Part shown: in pieces, positions 1 to 8,700 of the stretch | How the letters are laid out: each line of letters starts with the position of its first letter | Position numbering within the stretch: position 1 is the first letter of the stretch | Assembly: GCA_964410665.1 (NCBI GenBank) | Contig: CAYPIE010000088.1 | Location: forward strand, 1 to 24,636 | Length of the DNA stretch: 24,636 nt | Source: CAYPIE01 sp964410665 | GTDB taxonomy: Bacteria; Planctomycetota; Planctomycetia; Gemmatales; Gemmataceae | Direction: 5' to 3' | The notes under the pieces: model-generated | Database searches by the model: none | Seen by the model: the letters and a program-made list of their open reading frames with translations, nothing else | What the model was told of the DNA's origin: nothing | Position numbers and translations under genes: made by a program

Positions 1-37
1 CGTGCTCCCACTCGGCGTTGGTCCCAGGCGCTTCCGC

Positions 38-155
38 CCAACCCTCGGCGGGTTCACACCCGCCGCTCGGAAAAGTATCCGCTCGCTGTGGCGGACGCGA
101 GCCCATTGACAGCCGTCTGTCCAACCCTCGGCGGGTTCACACCCGCTGCTCGGAA
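38..155. repeat. Pair of palindromic 35-bp direct repeats
   Basis: The same 35-bp sequence occurs at 38-72 and 121-155 and differs at one position only (C/T). Copy 1 contains a perfect 8-bp stem, CGGCGGGT (46-53) and ACCCGCCG (58-65), around a TCAC loop. Copy 2 has the same stem with one mismatch. The copies lie 83 bp apart in the non-coding upstream region of the redoxin fusion gene. They could be REP-like intergenic palindromes or transcription-end hairpins of a gene left of the window. No T-run follows either copy. No function is assigned. Confidence 0.75.
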
Positions 156-301
156 TGGCCACGCTAGCTCCTGGTTGTCTGGCCAGATCCGGGTGGCACA
201 CTTGGCCGCCACTTCGATGGAGGGGGTCAACGAATTGTGGACTTGATCCGATCTCGCTTCATGTGTTCCGTGCGGATGAGAATGCCAAAGGAGTGACATA
301 T

Positions 302-2101
302 ATGCTAACGCGCTACTATTGGTTGATCGGATTTGCCGCGGTCTTCGGGTTCGCCCATCCGGTGGACACCAACCAAGTCCGCGCAGCTGCAAACGATCAG
401 CGACCCGGCAAGACGATTGCCGACTTTACTTTGGTGGAGCCTGCCACCGGCAAGTCCTACAGCTTGAGCAAGCTGGCTGCCAATCATCAAACGATTGTGT
501 TTGTCTTTATGGGTACGGTCTGCCCAGTCAACAACCAGTACATGCCTCGGTTAAATCAGATCACCGAGACGTACAAGTCCAAGGGTGTCATCGTGCTCGG
601 CATCAATTCCAACTATGCCGACTCGGCCGAGGCCATCGCCCAGCATGCCAAAGAGTGGAAGCTCACCTTTCCGGTGTTGCGCGATGAGAACAATCGCGTC
701 AGCGACCAGTTCGGCGCCCGGTTGACCCCCGAAGCCTTTGTGCTCGATGCCAAGCGGCAAGTCCGCTACCACGGCCGTATCGACAACCAGTACGCCCGGC
801 TGTACAAGAAGCTCGAACCCACCACCCACGAGCTGACCGATGCCCTCGATGCCCTGCTCGCGGACAAGACGATTGCCAAGACGAGCACTCTCGTCGAGGG
901 TTGCTACATTAGCCGCGCTCCGAAGCCCACCTCCCGTGAGGTCACCTTTACCAAGCACATCGCACCGATTCTGCAGCAGCATTGCCAAGAGTGTCATCGT
1001 TCCGGCCAGATCGCCCCGATGGCCCTGGTAAGCTACGCTGATGCCGCGGCCTGGGCCGAGACGATCCGCGAGGTCGTCGAAACTCGGGTGATGCCCCCTT
1101 GGTATGCGAGTCCCAAGTACGGCCACTTTGCCAACGAGCGCCGGGTGCCCGAAGAAGCCATTAAGACCCTAGCTGCCTGGGTCGAGGCTGGCTGCCCTGA
1201 GGGCAACCCCAAGGATCTACCGCCCGCGAAAAAGTATGACTCGCTGACCTGGCAGATCGGCAACCCGGACCTGATTCTGCCGATGGACCGTCCTTACAAT
1301 GTGCCCGCCGACACCCCCAAGGGGGGCATTCCCTACCAGTACTTTGTGCTCGATCCGGGCTTCACCGAAGATATGTGGGTGGAGAAGGCCGAGGCCCGGG
1401 CGGGTGAGCCGAGCGTGGTCCACCATATCCTGGCCTTTATAGTGCCGCCGCGTGACCGCATCGATCCGGACCTGCCCACCTTCCCGCTTTTACCCGGGGT
1501 AAAGCAGGCCCAAGTGCTGTGTGGCACCGCTCCTGGAGACATGCCGACCATCCTGCCGGAGGGAACCGCTCGCCATATCCCCGCCGGCAGTAAGATCGTC
1601 CTGCAGATGCACTACACCCCCAATGGCAAGGCCGTGCAGGACCGCTCCTCGATCGGTCTAGTCTTTGCTAAAACCAAGCCCAAACACAAGGTCCAAGCGG
1701 TTCCCGTCTTTAATGAACGGATCCGCATTCCACCCCATGCGGCCCATCACCGGGAAGAATCCCGCTATACCTTCAAACAACCCGGACGCATCATCTCCCT
1801 GATGCCTCACATGCACCTGCGTGGTGCGGAATTCCGGGTGAACATTGTCCATGCCACGGGTAAGGAGCGTACCGCCCTCTGGGTCCCTGAATACAACTTC
1901 AACTGGCAGTTGGTTTATCGGCTTAAGGAGCCGATCGTCATGCCCAAGGGCAGTACCATGCACTGCATTGCCCACTACGACAACTCGGAGAACAACCCGT
2001 TCAACCCCGATCCGGCCCGAAAAGTCTACTGGGGTGACCAGACCTGGCAGGAAATGCTGATCGGCTGGGCCGATGTGGTCTGGGATAAGGAAATCGAATA
2101 G
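302..2101 (+). CDS. Secreted redoxin / c-type haem / PHM-like copper monooxygenase fusion protein
   Basis: The protein has 599 aa. I chose the ATG at 302 over the in-frame ATG at 155 because GGAG lies 8 nt upstream and a hydrophobic signal-like N-terminus (LTRYYWLIGFAAVFGFA) then follows directly. Residues about 36-190 form an AhpC/TSA-type thioredoxin fold with one peroxidatic-type cysteine, C74 in GTVCPV. A c-type haem site CxxCH follows (C228, C231, H232), with M240 or M264 as possible axial ligands. The C-terminal half resembles PHM/DBM-type II copper monooxygenases: HH at 374-375 plus H437 for one copper, H503-x-H505 plus M585 (GDQTWQEM) for the other. This architecture is known from planctomycetes, usually as 'redoxin domain-containing protein', and its substrate is unknown. 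The complete ligand set suggests an active extracytoplasmic oxidoreductase (inference). The next gene starts 72 bp downstream. Confidence 0.85.
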   Translation: MLTRYYWLIGFAAVFGFAHPVDTNQVRAAANDQRPGKTIADFTLVEPATGKSYSLSKLAANHQTIVFVFMGTVCPVNNQYMPRLNQITETYKSKGVIVLGINSNYADSAEAIAQHAKEWKLTFPVLRDENNRVSDQFGARLTPEAFVLDAKRQVRYHGRIDNQYARLYKKLEPTTHELTDALDALLADKTIAKTSTLVEGCYISRAPKPTSREVTFTKHIAPILQQHCQECHRSGQIAPMALVSYADAAAWAETIREVVETRVMPPWYASPKYGHFANERRVPEEAIKTLAAWVEAGCPEGNPKDLPPAKKYDSLTWQIGNPDLILPMDRPYNVPADTPKGGIPYQYFVLDPGFTEDMWVEKAEARAGEPSVVHHILAFIVPPRDRIDPDLPTFPLLPGVKQAQVLCGTAPGDMPTILPEGTARHIPAGSKIVLQMHYTPNGKAVQDRSSIGLVFAKTKPKHKVQAVPVFNERIRIPPHAAHHREESRYTFKQPGRIISLMPHMHLRGAEFRVNIVHATGKERTALWVPEYNFNWQLVYRLKEPIVMPKGSTMHCIAHYDNSENNPFNPDPARKVYWGDQTWQEMLIGWADVVWDKEIE

Positions 2102-2173
2102 CACTCTGCCGTTGCTGAGCGTGGTGGCGTCAACCCCACCACCCCTCCACTTCGCCACTTATTCAGGGGCCTC

Positions 2174-3256
2174 ATGTCCACCGATCTCCCCCCCTGTTAT
2201 GCCATGGTTCATCCAGGCCTGGAGCCCATTGCTGCCGATGAGATTACTCAGGAACTCGGCGGCACCGTCCGCAAGACCACCAGTGGCCTGGTGGTCTTCC
2301 GCGTCGACTCAATCGATGAGCAACTCCTCCGCTTGCGCACGGTTGAGGATGTCTATCTGCTGGCCTGGGGAACCGATCAACTCACCTTCCGTGCCTCGGA
2401 TCTGAAATCGATCCGCCGCTGGTCCAGCCATGATGTCGACTGGGACCAGCTGATCCGCCTACACCACGCCGTCCACCCCAAACCGAAGGGCAAACCCACC
2501 TTTCGCATTGTCACTCAGATGGCGGGCAAGCATGTCTATCGGCGCATCGATGCCGCCGAAGCCCTGGCCAAGAGCCTCGCCGGCAAGCTGCCAGCGAGTT
2601 GGAAACCTGCGGAGGAAAATGCCGCCATCGAGTTCTGGCTGACCATCCGTGGTAAGGTCGCCATCTGTGGCATCCGCCTGTCCGACCGTACCATGCGGCA
2701 TCGCACCTACAAGCTCGACCACTTGCCCGCATCGCTACGCCCGACGGTGGCCGCAGCCATGGTTCGGCTGGCCGCTGCCCGTGGCGGCCAGGTGGTCCTC
2801 GACCCGGCCTGCGGTGCCGGCACCGTCCTAGCCGAACAGTTGGCCTACACCCGAGCGCAACACGCCGGGCGTGTCGCCCTGTGGGGCGGCGATCTGGATG
2901 CCGGAGCCATTCATGCTGCCAAGGAGAACTTGCTGCGGCTTGGGCCGATGCACTTATGCCGCTGGGATTTGGCGCGATTACCCTTCGCCCCGAGCTGCGT
3001 CGATCGGTTGATTTGTAACCTACCGTTTGGCAAGCAGATCGAGACCCCTGTCAGCATCGGGCCGTTGTATCAGGCCCTCGCTCGCGAAGGGGATCGTGTC
3101 CTCAAGCCCGAGGGAATCGCAGTGCTCCTGGTCTCGGAAATGGAGCAGCTGCGGCATGCGCTACGTCCGGTAAGCTGGATCGCCAAACGCCAGCTGGGGA
3201 TCCGTATCCTGGGTCAGGAAGCGGTGATCAGCGTCTGGCAAAAGCCGGCTGGCTAA
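2174..3256 (+). CDS. THUMP/UPF0020-type class I SAM-dependent RNA methyltransferase
   Basis: The protein has 360 aa. The N-terminus (VHPGLEPIAADEI, residues 12-24) matches the opening of THUMP-containing methyltransferases of the RlmL/TrmN/Trm14 group, and residues about 60-165 fit a THUMP domain that binds RNA. The catalytic Rossmann domain shows motif I DPACGAGT at 210-217, an acidic SAM-ribose residue in GGDLDAG (239-244), and motif IV NLPFG at 282-286. NLPFG is the form typical of guanine-N2 methyltransferases acting on tRNA position 6 or on 23S rRNA. A cytoplasmic m2G RNA methyltransferase is therefore the best call, and the exact target base cannot be read from sequence. It is probably the first gene of a same-strand group with the zinc-ribbon, RsmC-like and cupin genes. 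Confidence 0.85.
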   Translation: MSTDLPPCYAMVHPGLEPIAADEITQELGGTVRKTTSGLVVFRVDSIDEQLLRLRTVEDVYLLAWGTDQLTFRASDLKSIRRWSSHDVDWDQLIRLHHAVHPKPKGKPTFRIVTQMAGKHVYRRIDAAEALAKSLAGKLPASWKPAEENAAIEFWLTIRGKVAICGIRLSDRTMRHRTYKLDHLPASLRPTVAAAMVRLAAARGGQVVLDPACGAGTVLAEQLAYTRAQHAGRVALWGGDLDAGAIHAAKENLLRLGPMHLCRWDLARLPFAPSCVDRLICNLPFGKQIETPVSIGPLYQALAREGDRVLKPEGIAVLLVSEMEQLRHALRPVSWIAKRQLGIRILGQEAVISVWQKPAG

Positions 3257-3371
3257 CATATCATAACAGCTACTGTCGCGAGCCCACCGCCTGCCTCTGG
3301 GTATGTTGGGCTCTCCCGTCCGCCTGGATGCCCGTAATTCCGACTCGCATCCGTCTACTTCGAGGTTGGGC

Positions 3372-4148
3372 ATGAGCGTCACCTATCGCTGTCCTGAATG
3401 TCAAAGTATTTTGCGACCCAAGGCACCGATTCCTGCGGGAAAGAAGATCAAATGCCCTCGCTGTGAGGCGATTTTTGCTCCGCAGCCAGTGACAACCAGC
3501 CCGCAACCCGCGGCCGTAAATGCCAACACCCCGCAAGCGGGTTCCGCGGAGGAACCCCTCAAGCCAGATCTGGCTGCTGCGCCCCAAGAGGATGAAAACA
3601 CTGGTTACAAATTGGCCGAGGAACCGCCGGAGACCGAGGAGCAGAAAAAAGCGCGTGAGGTGAAATACGGCAGTCTTCGCAAGAAATTTGACAAGAACCA
3701 ACGCGGCCCCGCCATCGCCAAGTGTGTCCAGCCCGCCAACTGGATGCTGCGCATGGGCCTGCTCCTGGGCGTCCTGAGCGTGCTGGGCTTTATGTGGGCC
3801 ATCTGGCCAATGATCTTTAACGATGAACCCCTATCACCAGAACGGATGAACGAGCAAACGCTTTATGCGGGTATCGCCGTCGGCTGCCTGGTTTGGGGGA
3901 TGCTCGTGTCGCTCGGCTCTTCCAAAATGCACGACCTGGAGTCATACCCCTGGGCCTTAGTCGGCTCGCTCCTGGCTGTACCACTGGTTGGCACCGGTCT
4001 CTGGGGCTTGGTCACTCTCCGCGACAAAGTGGTCATGGCCGGCTTCGACGAAACCCTGGTCATGCACGGGCTTGAACCTCGGTTCAACATCGATCCCGAG
4101 GATTTTACAGAAGACGACGATGACGATGACGACGATCTAGACGTCTAA
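3372..4148 (+). CDS. Zinc-ribbon, three-TM membrane protein with poly-Asp tail
   Basis: The protein has 258 aa. The ATG at 3372 is preferred to the in-frame ATG at 3303 because GAGG precedes it and the zinc ribbon then starts at once. The ribbon is C7-x2-C10 and C28-x2-C31, of the short MJ0042-like type frequent at planctomycete N-termini. A low-complexity Pro/Ala/Glu linker (about 38-105) leads to three hydrophobic segments at about 125-149, 163-182 and 193-216. The protein ends in an acidic run (EDD...LDV, 247-258). Such proteins are numerous in planctomycetes and their roles are mostly unknown. The next gene starts 23 bp downstream, which suggests co-transcription. The function is not known; a membrane-anchored sensor or scaffold is only a guess. 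Confidence 0.8.
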   Translation: MSVTYRCPECQSILRPKAPIPAGKKIKCPRCEAIFAPQPVTTSPQPAAVNANTPQAGSAEEPLKPDLAAAPQEDENTGYKLAEEPPETEEQKKAREVKYGSLRKKFDKNQRGPAIAKCVQPANWMLRMGLLLGVLSVLGFMWAIWPMIFNDEPLSPERMNEQTLYAGIAVGCLVWGMLVSLGSSKMHDLESYPWALVGSLLAVPLVGTGLWGLVTLRDKVVMAGFDETLVMHGLEPRFNIDPEDFTEDDDDDDDDLDV

Positions 4149-4171
4149 GCGCATCCAGGCTGGAGGCATGC

Positions 4172-5197
4172 TTGTCTTTTGAATCTTTGTTGGCTACGGT
4201 GCGCGAGCGGATCACCCCACCGGTGGTGCTCGTACTCGGTTCGCCGCTGCGTGCGGCCGATCTGGTACTGGCCTTGAACGAGCCAGAAACGGTCTGCTAT
4301 CAACTCGACTTGTACCAGGCCGAGCGACTCCGCGAGGAACTGACCAACCGCGAGGTCACCGCGCGGATCGAGACCTTGCCCGACCTGTGGGACTTGCCCG
4401 CGGAATTCCAGACCGCCATTCTGCCGATCGACACACATGGGGAACGCGAACTCAAGGTCGATATGCTCGAACAGGTCTATCACATCTTGAAGCCTCAAGG
4501 CCTGTTAGTAAGCTTATCCAAATATGTTCGGGATCAGCTCTGTCCCCGCTGGCACAAAAAAGTGTTTGGCAAATGCAGCGAGGCCCCCTCCCGCGCCGAT
4601 GGCAGCATCTTCTGGAGTGTGCGCGGCAATGATCAACCGCGCCGCCGCCACGAACAAATCTTTCACGCCCGCATCCCCGGTAGTGAATCGCTCAGCTTTG
4701 TCTCTCGACCCGGCGTGTTCTGCTATGGCCGCTTCGACGATGGTGCCCGGGCTCTGGTCGAGTGCGCGGAGGTCCCGGGAGGCGCCAAGATCCTCGACCT
4801 CGGCTGTGGTGTCGGGACTAACGGCATCTTCGCCGCCAAAATGTCCGGCCCCAAAGCCGAAGTCACCTTCCTCGACAGCAACGTCCGTGCCATCGCCCTG
4901 GCCGAGCTGAACGCCCGCAACGCCGGTATCACCAACTTCCGAACCGTCGCCGCGCGGCAACCGACCGGTCTGCCGGGCAATACCTTCGATGTGGTGCTCA
5001 CCAACCCGCCGTACTTTGCCAACGCCAGCATCGCCCGCATGTTCATCGAGCAGTCACGCCCGCTGTTACGCCGCGGCGGCCGCTTTTACCTCGTGACCAA
5101 GCAGGTGCACCAGATCGCACCAATGGTCGAAGAGGTGTTTGGCAACCTGATCGCACTGCAGCGACGGGGTTATATCGTGCTGTACGCCGAGTCCTGA
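4172..5197 (+). CDS. RsmC/RlmG-like class I SAM-dependent methyltransferase (TTG start)
   Basis: The protein has 341 aa. It has two consecutive Rossmann-like halves, as in the rRNA guanine-N2 methyltransferases RsmC and RlmG. The N-terminal half (about 1-160) lacks a recognisable SAM motif. The C-terminal half has motif I DLGCGVGTNG (209-218), an acidic residue after strand 2 (LDSN, 234-237) and motif IV NPPY (278-281). The start is taken as TTG at 4172 with GGAGG five nt upstream. The ATG at 4168 is out of frame and meets a stop after four codons. The likely role is 16S or 23S rRNA m2G modification in the cytoplasm, but the target nucleotide is uncertain. The cupin gene begins 11 nt after its stop. 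Confidence 0.85.
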   Translation: MSFESLLATVRERITPPVVLVLGSPLRAADLVLALNEPETVCYQLDLYQAERLREELTNREVTARIETLPDLWDLPAEFQTAILPIDTHGERELKVDMLEQVYHILKPQGLLVSLSKYVRDQLCPRWHKKVFGKCSEAPSRADGSIFWSVRGNDQPRRRHEQIFHARIPGSESLSFVSRPGVFCYGRFDDGARALVECAEVPGGAKILDLGCGVGTNGIFAAKMSGPKAEVTFLDSNVRAIALAELNARNAGITNFRTVAARQPTGLPGNTFDVVLTNPPYFANASIARMFIEQSRPLLRRGGRFYLVTKQVHQIAPMVEEVFGNLIALQRRGYIVLYAES

Positions 5198-5208
5198 GGA
5201 GAAGCGGG

Positions 5209-5718
5209 ATGAATGCCCAAGAAGTGATTACTAAGCTGGACTTAAAGCCTCACCCCGTCGAAGGCGGCTACTTCCGCGAAACCTACCGCAGCGACCTCAC
5301 TCTGCCCGGGAACGTTCTACCGGCCAACCCTGGCGCACGCTCGCTGGGCACTGCCATCTACTACCTGCTCACCCCCGACACGGTCTCCGCACTCCATCGG
5401 CTACCCACCGATGAGATCTTCCACTTCTACATGGGCGATCCCGTCCAGATGGTACAACTCTGGCCCGATGGCAGCACCAAGACACTGATCCTGGGTACCC
5501 ATCTCCTGCGGAATCAGGTACCGCAAACGGTTGTTCGCGGCGGCGTCTGGCAGGGTAGCCTGCTCATCCCCGGCGGTCAGTTTGCCCTACTCGGCGCCAC
5601 CATGGCCCCAGGATTCGATTATGCCGACTACGAGGAGGGCCACCGAAAACTCCTCAAGGCCCAGTATCCTGACGTCGCCGACATGATCGAGAAACTGACC
5701 CCCGCTGACAAAAGTTGA
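5209..5718 (+). CDS. Cupin_5 / DUF985 family protein
   Basis: The protein has 169 aa, the usual size for the DUF985 (cupin_5) family. Family hallmarks are visible: HPVEGGYFRETYRS near residues 15-28, the strand pair AIYYLLTPDTVSALHRLPTDE (49-69) with candidate metal or substrate ligands H63, E69 and H72, and the C-terminal VRGGVWQGSLLIPGG and APGFDYADYEEG motifs. Members are single-domain beta-barrels of poorly defined biochemistry and a specific reaction cannot be named. A clear Shine-Dalgarno (GAGGAG) precedes the ATG. The spacing to the methyltransferase gene indicates an operon. The stop codon lies only 8 bp from the convergent stop of the large beta-helix gene. Confidence 0.9.
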   Translation: MNAQEVITKLDLKPHPVEGGYFRETYRSDLTLPGNVLPANPGARSLGTAIYYLLTPDTVSALHRLPTDEIFHFYMGDPVQMVQLWPDGSTKTLILGTHLLRNQVPQTVVRGGVWQGSLLIPGGQFALLGATMAPGFDYADYEEGHRKLLKAQYPDVADMIEKLTPADKS

Positions 5719-5726
5719 CGGCCACC

Positions 5727-8700
5727 TCACGGAATCGCCGGGATCTGCGGTACAGTCCGACCAGCAACCTGGTTGAGGAGTAAACTCACATCCCCAACGG
5801 TCAGTACCTGGTTTCCATCCATATCGCCGAGCAGTCGCGGGTCGATCAAGGGATAGTCGGCAAACCCCATATCCAGCCCAGCGGCCTGCCGCAACAAGCC
5901 GACGACATCGGCCACCGTCAGCCGGCCATCGGCGTTGACATCGCCAAAGTACCCCAACACCTGGGTCGCCGCATCGCCACCACTTGGGATCAAACCACCA
6001 TTGATCGACACTCCCTGCACCTGGAGTTTCTGACCCACAACAGGGGGCGGCCCCTCGGGTACCGTCGCGATGAGGGAAGCAAACGCCCGATCTAGGCCAG
6101 CCAACGGACTAGGACTGGTAAACGTTACCACCGCCATTCCGGGGACACCGACATCCAGAGTGATGGTCGCTCCCTGGGGTAGGTCCTCGGCCAATTGCAC
6201 CTCGGTAATGGTAAGCAACGCCGGATTGTAGACGACCTCTAGACGTACGCTAGTCACCTCGCTGGCATCACTGAGCCGTAATGGTAACCCCACGGCCGTA
6301 TTGGGGACAGCCACACTCTGCCCCGATCCACGGGCAAAATCCGGCAGGCTCACCACCACCGTGTTGGTAGCCAGCACGGTGAACACACCAGTATAATCAC
6401 CCCCCGCCGTGCCATCACCATCCCCATCGAGCACTTCTCCCATGGCATCGGCAAAGGCGTTGACTCCGCTCCGCAGGGTCAGGCGATACGTGCCGGCAGA
6501 CAGACGCCCGCCAGTCGCGATGAAAGTAAAGGTGTATCCATCCTCATCGGGCAACAGTGAGCCACGTATTTCTCCCTCTGCACCTACCAGGCTCAGATCA
6601 GGTGGGCCAAAGATGCCTTCCGAATCGTACAGGTTTAGTTCAACTTGGGAGATCGGACGACTAAAGCGAACCACAAACCCCTCAGAAGTCGGGGTTAGTT
6701 GAACGACTTGCAGGGTAGTGGCCTGCTCCTCAAACGCCCCAATATCCACGGTCCCTTGGCGGCGAGCGAAGCCAGTACCCCGCTGGTCATACGCCAGCGG
6801 ATTCCCCATCGCATCCATCGCCTGAGCATCGCTGCCGGCATCTCGAGCCACACTGCCCGGGACCAGGGCAAAGGTCAGCGTCGGCCCACCGTTGGCATCG
6901 AGATAGGGTCGCATGATCTGGGCTAAAGTTAACAGATTCCCCTGGCCATCCCCCAGGACATTCCCATTGCTGGCGTGGCTGAGCCCACCCGTGGTAGCGG
7001 GGTTACCGATCAGGTTGTGGGCACTGTCCGGGGTGAGCACCCCAATCACATCCTCCGCCGTCGAAGGAGAGTTGGTTTCCCCTGAATAGTTGCCGGCCAC
7101 GATGGTATTGTGCAGAGTCGTACTCGAAGTGAAGCTCACACTGGTCTCGGGAGCATAGAGCCCTCCACCGATCCCAAAAGCGTTGACCGCCCCATTCCCG
7201 ACAATGGTAGAGTTGATGATGGTCAGCTCGCGAAGATTATGGATCGCTCCGCCACTCCCTCCACTCTGGTTGGCCCGGTTGTCGGTGAAGGTGCTGTTGG
7301 TGATGGTCAGGTTGCCGTTGTTGGCGATCGCCCCGCCACCGCCAAGGACCGAGGTATTGTTGGCGAAGAGGCTAGCATCCACGATCAACGACGCCTCGTT
7401 GTAGATCGCCCCGCCGCCAAATTCAGCGGCAGCATTGGCAACAAAGGTGCTTTCGGTAATGGTTAAGCTCCCCTGCCAGTTACCGATCGCCCCACCACCA
7501 GGGGAAGTATTCCCTGCAAAGGTAGTGCGTTGTACCGTTGCGTTGCCTTCATTCCGCAATCCCAGATCCGTAAACCGGCTGGCTCGCACGGTCAGATTCG
7601 CGTCCACATCGTTGTTCAGAGCCGACCCGGTAAAGCCATTCTGGGCAAACTGAACATCTTCCAGAACCAAGTTCCCCTGGTTCCACAGAGCAACCCGGCT
7701 ACTTGGGCTACGAGCCAGAGTTAGGCCTTGCACGGTGACGTCGACCCCAGTGAGCACTTGAAACAGAGCAGGCAAGTCAAAAAATGGGGCGTTGACCAGC
7801 GTCCCATCCAGCACCAGCTGATCCGATCCCGGCCCGAGAATGGTCACGTCGTCGGCAATCGGCAACCCCGACGCCTCGTTGACCATAAGAACCTGATCCT
7901 CCAGAGCCGCGGCAAAGGCAATCTGCTGCTCACCCGGTCGGCTGTTCGCGAAAGCAAGCGCCTCGCGTAGGGACAGCCCATCGGGTGAGGTATCCCCATC
8001 GGTTGTATCCTCGAGTGTTGCGACTACCAGTAGGTCGGTTGACTGAACTTCGAAGGCCCCGATATCACTCGCCGTGCCGAACCGGCGTGCATATGGCCCT
8101 CCCCGCTGATCAAACGGCTCCGAAGTTGCCCCACCACCATCGAGGGCTCGACTTCCCGCGACCAGGGCATGGGTCGGCATAGGCCCACCATTCCTCGCAA
8201 GGGTCAACTCCAGAATGTCCGCTAAGGGAAGCAGGTTGCCGAGGCCATCCCCCACTCGGTTGCCATTGCTACCCTCGACCAGTCCCCCAGCCGTGGCCGG
8301 ATCGCCGATCAGGTTGTTCGCACTGTTGGCGGCCAGCTGGCCGTGAATCTCCTCAGGTGTGGCCATATCGCGAGCGTTGCCGGCGACAATGCTGTTGTTC
8401 AGCGTCATCCCCACCGCAGGAGCGATCTGTAAGCCGGCACCCTGCCTGTCCTCTCCCACCTGGTTGGCAACGATCGTGAGGCCTGCCAAAAAGCTTGGAC
8501 CTCGGGCCTCGATCCCACCCCCACCTTCCTCGGCCCGGTTGCCCGAGATGGTGCTCTGGCTGACGGTCAACGGCCCATTACTGAAGATCCCACCACCATA
8601 CAACCCCGCCGTGCTGCCCTCGACGGTCGCTCCCTGCAAACTAAGGCTATTGCTCGGGGTCAGGTTGGCGATGGCACCCCCAATCTCGGCCGCGGTATTG

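Noticed and set aside
38..155. CRISPR array
   Set aside because: There are only two copies, the 48-bp spacer is longer than usual, and no further copies or cas genes lie in the window.
155..301. Upstream ATG extending the redoxin fusion by 49 residues
   Set aside because: The extension is Trp/Arg/Cys-rich without a signal-like segment and starts at the edge of the palindromic repeat. The ATG at 302 has a ribosome site and opens an export signal.
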